A stretch of DNA of 64,000 nt from Chondrus crispus (lineage: Eukaryota > Rhodophyta > Florideophyceae > Gigartinales > Gigartinaceae), in the NCBI RefSeq assembly GCF_000350225.1, contig NW_005179103.1, positions 102,720 to 166,719 of the forward strand, given 5' to 3'. Of this stretch, positions 58,030 through 64,000 are shown one piece after another; positions within the stretch are counted from its first letter, which is position 1, and every line of letters starts with the position of its first letter. Both the position numbers and the translations under genes were made by a program. The notes beneath the pieces were generated by a model. That model was given only the letters and a program-made list of their open reading frames with translations, was not told where the DNA came from and made no database searches.

Positions 58030-58172
58030 GATGTTTTTTTTTTTTTTCGAATCTTCCACCTTGCCGGGGCTTCTCTCCATGTCGCTATATTACTACTATG
58101 AATAGACAACCTACTGTAGTTCAGCGGCAAATGAGTTTCATGAAGAGTTCACGGGAAAAACTACACTAAAAG

Positions 58173-58982
58173 TTAGTGCCCAAAAGCTAAAGCTTGGGCC
58201 TGTTGCAATTGCTCCGGCGTCACGTCTTCTGCTCTAAAGAAAGTATAAGAGAGCATGATGTCCTTGACGTCCGCCATGTTCTCGTCCTGCGCAAACTCTG
58301 GGTCGATGAAGAAAAAGATAGGCATGTCGAGAGCCTCGCCCGGTTTCAACCGTTGCTCGTCAAAACAAAAGCACTGCACCTTATTGAAATAAATCCCAGC
58401 TTTTGCGGGCGTGACATTGTAAGTTGCGATACCTGTGATCGGCTCTTTGGACTCATTCTTCGCAACGTAAAAAGCGAGGGCAGTTTCGCCGGGAAGAACG
58501 ACTATCTCAGCTTGCGATGGAGTGAATCGCCACGGCATCTTTGCCGAAACATCGGCATTGAACCGTATCGTGATCGGGCGGTCCTCGACAATCTTTGCTT
58601 CTTCGATGCCTGTGACAAATTCATCAGTCTCTTCTCCATCACCGCGTCTAACGGTTCCGCCAAACCCCGTCACCTGACAGAACACGCGGTAGAGCGGGAC
58701 GGAAGCGTACGAAAGACCCATTGTTCCAAGGGCGATCGCCAACATCCACGCGGCAAAGCTCTTGTTCTTTTCACGGATAGCAGCCTCTCGCTCTGGTGAC
58801 CATCTCGCACCAGTGCGCGTCACGCGCGAGGTATTGTCGCAGTATGTTCTGACGCGAATCCCAATCGGTCTTGGAGGAGCGAGCCACGCACTTCGCCATG
58901 TGGGCCGCCACGGTTCGTGGCGAATGTTCTGCAACCTTCCCGCAGTGCGACCAAGGTAACGCTGTGCTGCATGACGAAACAT
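58173..58982 (-). CDS. COX11: COX11, cytochrome c oxidase copper chaperone
   Basis: 269 residues from the ATG at 58982; the frame extends upstream to an ATG at 59105, but MFRHAAQRYLGRTAGRLQ is a good amphipathic mitochondrial presequence and is preferred. A single membrane segment (AAWMLAIALGTMGLSYASVP) precedes the CtaG/COX11 beta-sandwich, with PLYRVFCQVTGFGGT, the copper motif CFCF in KVQCFCFDEQ and PVFFFIDPE-like PIFFFIDPEF. COX11 delivers copper to the CuB site of COX1 in the inner membrane. The length matches the family. The C-terminus is slightly longer than usual (TPEQLQQAQALAFGH). Confidence 0.92.
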   Translation of the reverse strand: MFRHAAQRYLGRTAGRLQNIRHEPWRPTWRSAWLAPPRPIGIRVRTYCDNTSRVTRTGARWSPEREAAIREKNKSFAAWMLAIALGTMGLSYASVPLYRVFCQVTGFGGTVRRGDGEETDEFVTGIEEAKIVEDRPITIRFNADVSAKMPWRFTPSQAEIVVLPGETALAFYVAKNESKEPITGIATYNVTPAKAGIYFNKVQCFCFDEQRLKPGEALDMPIFFFIDPEFAQDENMADVKDIMLSYTFFRAEDVTPEQLQQAQALAFGH

Positions 58983-59884
58983 GCCAAGCACGACTACGAT
59001 GAGGCAGTGGACCGCCTTCACCAACGAAAATTTCCAGGTCGTGCTCGATGATTTCGCTATCGTTCTTTCATGTATTTGACCTTGAATCAGAGAATGACTA
59101 TCCATTTACGATAAATTTATTGGGCAGGATTTGACCCTCCATAAGCGACGTGATAGCGCATATGTCGCAGGAAAGTTCTCCTCACTTGACAAAGGGAGAA
59201 AATGCTATGGAACCGTTTGCATATCCGCAAGTGGGCCTGTGGCCTTTACTTGGAGGGATAAATCGCTACTCATGTCTCCATTAGTGTAATATGGGTAAAA
59301 GGCTTTTTTTATCAAGTGTCTTTTCTGCAGTATTATCTCTGAGAACTTGCGTATTTGTGTGTACAGACGTTATAAATGTACTGTGCGAGACCGTGGGAAT
59401 CAGGGGCCTTTTAGTTGCGCTGCTGCTGTTTCTATGGTAAGGCTTTTTATCATCCCTGCACTTTTATGGCCTCTAGCAAGACGTCTGTGTATCACTGCAG
59501 GCACGCACAGGCTAATTCCATATCTGGACTCGGCATCCTCGTAACGCACTCGGCATGGAGCAAAGCTTACTTCTGTGGTGGGTCTCGCAAACATCGTTTG
59601 AGGTCAGTTTGCACGCGAGTCGAGGTGGAGTTACACCCATGATTGATTGCTAATCGAAGTGGAGATCAACTCGGGTCTTCTGCTGAGTAATTTCGAGAGC
59701 CGACGGACTGTGTAAGAGAGCAGGCGACGGCAGATGCCGACTTGCATTATACATTGGCAAGTTCTTGCCTCTTAATATTTTTCCAAAACCGGGAAATACC
59801 TATATCTACGCTACTTCTTCTATCTACTTTTTGTTGTTTTGTTGGTATCGTGGGGTAATAATATGGGTGATGCCCTCTGGCACA
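58983..59884. other. Intergenic region between COX11 and OGT
   Basis: About 900 bp on the 5' side of COX11 and the 3' side of OGT. The upstream part (58983-59105) is open in the COX11 frame. No gene or repeat recognised. Confidence 0.4.
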
Positions 59885-62800
59885 CTAAGTGGCAACTGTT
59901 GAACTATAGAACCGTCCGTAGCTCGGTAACAATGATTCCGATATGCGAGAGTCCGTCGTTGAATAATGACTCTCGACTAGAGCTGGCCGTTGCCCCATAG
60001 TAGTCCCATCATACACATCTTTTCCAAAAATATGAGTTGGTGCGTTTCCGGCCTGGAAATTCTTCCAGGCGCCCCAGTACAAACCTTCCACGTTTCTCAC
60101 CCATCTTGCCGTGTCGAAGAGTGGGTTGGAGCTTCTTGAGTTCTCGATTCTGGCTCGAATGGCCTGGAGCTTGGGTCTGTTCGTTGCCAGGTCTACAGCT
60201 AAATCTTCGTACGCGTTCATGTCAGAGGCGATCAATTCAGGGACCCCAGCGGCTGTCAGTAAACTCGCCGCTACTCGTGAAGCGAACAGTGATCCCGGGC
60301 ATGTGATCATTGGTACACCTGACCAAAGCACATCCGTCCCAATCGTGTGAGCGTTGCACGTGGGTGTATCCAAAAACAAGTCACCAAGCCCCGCTCTCGC
60401 GACATGCTCTTCCTTCCCAGCAACGTCTGTGAATATGAGCCGCTCGGGCCCTAAGCCTCGAGCGGCAGCCTCTGCTCGTATTCTTCGCTCCCCAGAGGGT
60501 GGAAACCGAAGCAGCCAGAGCTTCGAACCTGGGACGCGCTTCAGTATTCGTGCCCATACGTCGAATGTGTCAGGTGATAGTTTGTACAACTGATTGTGCA
60601 TCAGAAATAAGAAGCAGTCCTCCGGCAAACCGTAATGAGCCCTTGTGAGACGACCAGATGGGTGTGCGGCCGGCCCCGGAATACTCGTCTGACGATGGTC
60701 ATTGACAAAGTAGCTATGTGGATGGTACAGCAAAGCTTCCGAGTGCATTCGCGAAGCCATCTCCGGTGGTGAAGTCACTGTGTCAGTAATGAAATATTCG
60801 ATGTAGTGCGCCCCTAATGTTCCTGGAAAGCCCATAAACGAAACCTGAACTGGTGCTGGCCTCAAAGCGAAGAGTTCTGTGCGGGCCCCTTTTGTATAAC
60901 CATTGCAGTTCACGAGAACGTGGATTCCGTCATTCGCAATTGTCTCGGCAGACTGCTTTGCACTCATATTCGAGATGTCTCTAAAGTGCTCTGATTCTCT
61001 CTCAATTCGCAAGCGCCAAGCCGATTGATCCGATGCGGTTAATGCGTAACAGTAACATTCCACATTACCACCGTTTCCGTGCAAACCGTAAATACTCTGA
61101 GTCAAGTGACTGTAAGGGTGGTTATTGTAATCAGAGGACACGTAACCGACTTTCAGCCTTGGCCGCGACCCTTTCGGTACGGTCCATTTCTGCCTCACTT
61201 GGAGAATACCGGCCACCATCGACTCTGCACGAGTTGCATATGCAGCGGACAATGCTCGAAACTTTTCTGGGCTCATAGGATAAATAAGAGCATGGAATGG
61301 TTGGACGCTTGGCAGGCCGCTTGCCAGCACAGGGGCGACGACAGCTGGGGAATTCGTCATAAACTTTGCAAACTCTCCGCGCATTCGAGCTTTCCGTACC
61401 ACAGTCGGAGATGATGGGTGATGAATGAACTTGCGTCGTGGTGTTCTTTCGGTGCAGTCTTCATCTCTTGTGGTGCTGGCTGATACAGAGGCTCCATCCC
61501 GTTCTGACCTCGATCCACCGCAGACATCGACCAATTGCGGCGTAGAGTTGGGTAGTGCACCTGCAAGTGCGCTGTACAATCGGGGGTTCGTGGCTGGGTG
61601 ATGAAGCAGAGTGTCTAACTGCCGGTCGACAATAGCGAGCAGCGTGGCAAAGTTTTGCTCTCTTTGCCTCCAATCACAAATAACGCTGAGTGAATGAACC
61701 ATGTTGCAAAATGCATCAGGTAGGTCTGGTTGCAAGCACAGTGCTGCTTGATAGCTCATAATCGACTCCTCTATGCGATTCAGGTCCTTGTATGTATTTG
61801 CCAGGTTTGCATGATGGTCCGCAGCACCTGGTTGCAAGCTGACGGCTCTGACGTAAAATGAAACAGCTTCCTCTGTACGACCCATGTCTCGCAATGCAGT
61901 GCCAAGACCAGCAGCAGCCTCAGGCAGGTTTGGACTGGACATGATGGCAGCTCTGTATTGTGCCTCTGCTTCTTGAGGCTTCCCTTGATCACGCAACAAC
62001 CCAGCGAGGTTGCAGTGTGCTGCGGCAAAACCAGGCTGCGAAGTAAGCGATGAAGTGTAGCATTGCATTGCTTCCATGATTTGACCTTTCGCCCGCATGG
62101 CGTTGCCTAGGTTATTCCAGGCATGCGCATGGCGAGGCGCAATCTTCAAAGCAGCTCTATACGCACATTCAGCCTCACTTGTGTGACCGAGAGAGCGCAA
62201 CGCATTCCCTACGTCGTTGAAGGTGTCCTCTGGGAAAACAGTGCCGATTTCCATGGAGGGTTCGAAGAAAGACTGACTGTAGTAACAGGCGTTGTATGCA
62301 GCTCGAGCCTCCATGGAATCTGGGCTAATCGTCATGCACGCGCGGAAGGTACTGGCAGCGAGGTCGAGTCTTCCAATCTCACGGCACACATTGCCAACAG
62401 CCAAATACTGTTCCAGCATATCAGGCCTAACCACAAACTGTCCAACAGGAAGTAGATCTGGAACGCCAAACGCGGTTTGGCCAGGCAAAACTGGCTGCAC
62501 CATGGGATGAATACCCATGTCCGAGGAGGGACCCATCGTCTGAGTGAGACCGTGCTCCAACTGGTTCTGAAGAGGAGCGTTCAGCAACACCGTTGCTGAC
62601 TGCTCTTGAGGCATGACGGTATAGGGTATTGCTGTCGGCCTCGGATCTACCGCCATTGGTCCCGGCACTGACATTACGGGGTGGTCCTGGGGCATCTGGA
62701 ATCCAACCTGAGCTGAGGACAACATCTCAGATGCTGGAAACATGTCAGGCTGCAAAGGGTGATTCTGTATCACCTGCTTCGATAAATATGCATGGGAAGA

Positions 62801-64000
62801 CTGACCTCCCACTGATGGCTCTACTGGACCGACGCCTCTCCCTGGGTATTGCTGCAACATCACGTTCTGCTGCTCAGGTAATAGTATAGCGTTTGGAACA
62901 ATCGACGTTGGCAGAAACGAAGACTGTCTCCCGTTCCTGTTCTCTCGTATGACTGAGTTGCGCGCGGAAGAAACGTAGCCAGGCCCTTCAGCAAAGAGTA
63001 TTTCGTGTGATGATTGCTGCTGCTGCTGCGGCTGCTGCTGCGGTGGCGGCATGTGCTGAGGAGTGGGCGAATCCTTTGGCTGAAAGACTTCCGGGGGCCT
63101 GAGCTCCGGTGCCATGGCTCTAATAGGCGGTTCCGGTTGTTGTGGAGCAAAGGGAGACATTCGATGCTGGTGCGAAGGCCTCTGTGACCTCATCTGTCTC
63201 ATCTGCTGGCTGAGATGCTCCGTATTCTGCGGTTGCACTGTTGTGGTTACTTGCGTCGTGGCGAAAGGGGGTATTGAATGTCTGTGGCTGTGGCCGTGGC
63301 TGTGGCTATGCTGCATATGCGATGTAATCGACATGAGAGGCTCTTGGGGCATCGATGGGAGCACATCCGGTTCTTGCTTTCGTTCCCCAACAAGCATTGC
63401 AGGCTCTGCGATTTGGTAGTGCATAGAAGCTTGCTGCGCTCCCGGTTGCATCTGTATCGGAGGTAGCTGCCTCTGCTGAAGGGTTGACTTCCTGAGATCT
63501 TGTTGTTGTTGTTGTTGTTGTTGTTGCGATTCCAGCGGCGAGGAAGCGACATGAGCAGACCCAAGCTGAGCAAGTGGCTGCGTCAATGACAGGGAGAGCC
63601 CTCTCGGCGGTTCCTGGTGTGGCCCATACTTGGGCACAGATATGTGCTGGTGAGGCATCCGCGGAGCTGAAAATTCTGGAACACGTTGAGGTGGCGAGGG
63701 TAGGGGCGGGAGCGAATGATGGACGTGATGCTTGGGTTGTACCTGCTGGAGTGACTGAGGCTGGATTTGCAAATGGTCGCGCTGGTCTTTCGTGTCCGGT
63801 GAGATGGTTGCTTTCGTATCGACATGCATGACATGCTGCTGGTCGGAAAAAGTGGGGGCAGCAGGCACGACGGGCCCCGGCAAATCCAGTAGCGGCGGGT
63901 GCGAGTGTTCGACTGGAGCAATAGGGGCTTCATAATACGCCGCGGAGGGATTCGCAAGAGAGTGAGTAGCGGATTCGGGGGGTCGGGCGGCAGAGGCCGT
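59885..64000 (-). CDS. OGT: O-GlcNAc transferase (SECRET AGENT/OGT type), 5' end beyond the window
   Basis: The frame is open to the right edge with no in-frame ATG (the TTG at 63883 is not a start), so the N-terminus is missing; 1371 residues are visible. The first ~520 are Gln/Pro/His/Met-rich, with Gln runs. TPR units follow at ~528-765 (HAWNNLGNAMRAKGQIMEAM, AAHCNLAGLLRDQGKPQEAE, DHHANLANTYKDLNRIEES), then a linker, then the GT41 catalytic region: LKVGYVSSDYNNHPYSHL near 950, VNCNGYTKGARTELFALRPA, NQLYKLSPDTFDVW near 1137 and DTPTCNAHTIGTDVLWSGVP. The NHPxSH His and LYK Lys match catalytic or UDP-binding residues of human OGT. It adds O-GlcNAc to Ser/Thr of nuclear and cytosolic proteins. 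It is OGT-like rather than SPINDLY-like. Confidence 0.92.
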   Translation of the reverse strand, partial: TASAARPPESATHSLANPSAAYYEAPIAPVEHSHPPLLDLPGPVVPAAPTFSDQQHVMHVDTKATISPDTKDQRDHLQIQPQSLQQVQPKHHVHHSLPPLPSPPQRVPEFSAPRMPHQHISVPKYGPHQEPPRGLSLSLTQPLAQLGSAHVASSPLESQQQQQQQQQDLRKSTLQQRQLPPIQMQPGAQQASMHYQIAEPAMLVGERKQEPDVLPSMPQEPLMSITSHMQHSHSHGHSHRHSIPPFATTQVTTTVQPQNTEHLSQQMRQMRSQRPSHQHRMSPFAPQQPEPPIRAMAPELRPPEVFQPKDSPTPQHMPPPQQQPQQQQQSSHEILFAEGPGYVSSARNSVIRENRNGRQSSFLPTSIVPNAILLPEQQNVMLQQYPGRGVGPVEPSVGGQSSHAYLSKQVIQNHPLQPDMFPASEMLSSAQVGFQMPQDHPVMSVPGPMAVDPRPTAIPYTVMPQEQSATVLLNAPLQNQLEHGLTQTMGPSSDMGIHPMVQPVLPGQTAFGVPDLLPVGQFVVRPDMLEQYLAVGNVCREIGRLDLAASTFRACMTISPDSMEARAAYNACYYSQSFFEPSMEIGTVFPEDTFNDVGNALRSLGHTSEAECAYRAALKIAPRHAHAWNNLGNAMRAKGQIMEAMQCYTSSLTSQPGFAAAHCNLAGLLRDQGKPQEAEAQYRAAIMSSPNLPEAAAGLGTALRDMGRTEEAVSFYVRAVSLQPGAADHHANLANTYKDLNRIEESIMSYQAALCLQPDLPDAFCNMVHSLSVICDWRQREQNFATLLAIVDRQLDTLLHHPATNPRLYSALAGALPNSTPQLVDVCGGSRSERDGASVSASTTRDEDCTERTPRRKFIHHPSSPTVVRKARMRGEFAKFMTNSPAVVAPVLASGLPSVQPFHALIYPMSPEKFRALSAAYATRAESMVAGILQVRQKWTVPKGSRPRLKVGYVSSDYNNHPYSHLTQSIYGLHGNGGNVECYCYALTASDQSAWRLRIERESEHFRDISNMSAKQSAETIANDGIHVLVNCNGYTKGARTELFALRPAPVQVSFMGFPGTLGAHYIEYFITDTVTSPPEMASRMHSEALLYHPHSYFVNDHRQTSIPGPAAHPSGRLTRAHYGLPEDCFLFLMHNQLYKLSPDTFDVWARILKRVPGSKLWLLRFPPSGERRIRAEAAARGLGPERLIFTDVAGKEEHVARAGLGDLFLDTPTCNAHTIGTDVLWSGVPMITCPGSLFASRVAASLLTAAGVPELIASDMNAYEDLAVDLATNRPKLQAIRARIENSRSSNPLFDTARWVRNVEGLYWGAWKNFQAGNAPTHIFGKDVYDGTTMGQRPALVESHYSTTDSRISESLLPSYGRFYSSTVAT

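Noticed and set aside
63490..63530. TTG/CAA trinucleotide run as an independent repeat feature
   Set aside because: It is coding sequence for a Gln run in the O-GlcNAc transferase and is described there.
63881..63883. Start of the O-GlcNAc transferase at 63883
   Set aside because: The codon is TTG, and the frame stays open to the window edge without an ATG, so the gene is 5'-partial.
1..64000. CRISPR arrays, bacterial operons, Shine-Dalgarno sites, rho-independent terminators
   Set aside because: None seen. Gene content, introns and spacing are those of a eukaryotic nuclear genome.

Overview
The window reads as nuclear DNA of a photosynthetic eukaryote with an intron-poor, fairly compact genome. 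A red alga of the Chondrus type (florideophyte) fits best. The reasons are a nuclear gene for a bacterial-type sigma factor with a long N-terminal extension (plastid transcription), a nucleoside diphosphate kinase precursor starting Met-Ala-Phe with a basic, Ser-rich leader like red-algal plastid transit peptides, almost entirely single-exon genes for eukaryotic machinery, and the standard genetic code. The species assignment is inference. A run of exactly 100 N at 26754-26853 marks a scaffold gap.

Layout. 1-12.8 kb: a pentatricopeptide-repeat protein (minus, cut by the left edge), an RBM42-like RNA-binding protein, a UvrD-type helicase, the H/ACA RNP assembly factor NAF1 and a PAP2-family lipid phosphatase. 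13-26.6 kb: a Lys/Ser-rich orphan, proteasome subunit alpha-6 (PSMA1), splicing factor SLU7, a 97-residue Lys-rich orphan, a free-standing REV1-type BRCT protein, a two-exon mitochondrial E2-like protein that resembles the E3-binding protein, and a BED-finger/His-Gln-rich protein. 28-38.4 kb: the plastid sigma factor, a twin-CX9C small protein, the RNA polymerase II elongation factor ELL, an MRS2/CorA Mg2+ channel and a three-exon NDP kinase with a 9-nt microexon. 39-48.7 kb: exocyst SEC3, ribosome-biogenesis factor Pescadillo, an orphan helical protein and ER oxidoreductin ERO1. 48.7-64 kb: two nested PIF/Harbinger-like elements, an SLC45/SUT-like sugar transporter, HOPS subunit VPS41, copper chaperone COX11 and a long O-GlcNAc transferase cut by the right edge.

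The genes are unrelated housekeeping genes. They are arranged as convergent pairs with 75-145 bp between stop codons (RBM42/UvrD, SEC3/PES1, VPS41/COX11) and as divergent pairs sharing 0.6-0.9 kb promoters. Several serve RNA and ribosome production (NAF1, PES1, SLU7, RBM42, ELL) or secretion and vesicle traffic (SEC3, VPS41, ERO1).

Main points for a second look: (i) the E2-like gene, once spliced, lacks the catalytic His and Asp of acyltransferases, as animal PDHX does; (ii) the NDP kinase needs a 9-nt microexon to restore its catalytic-His motif; (iii) the heptamer TACTGTA/TACAGTA recurs in the intergenic DNA far more often than expected; (iv) a 250-bp cluster of TTAACTCG-type motifs lies between ELL and MRS2; (v) two Harbinger-like elements are nested with intact TTA target duplications; (vi) many genes have C/T-rich leaders directly upstream of the ATG.
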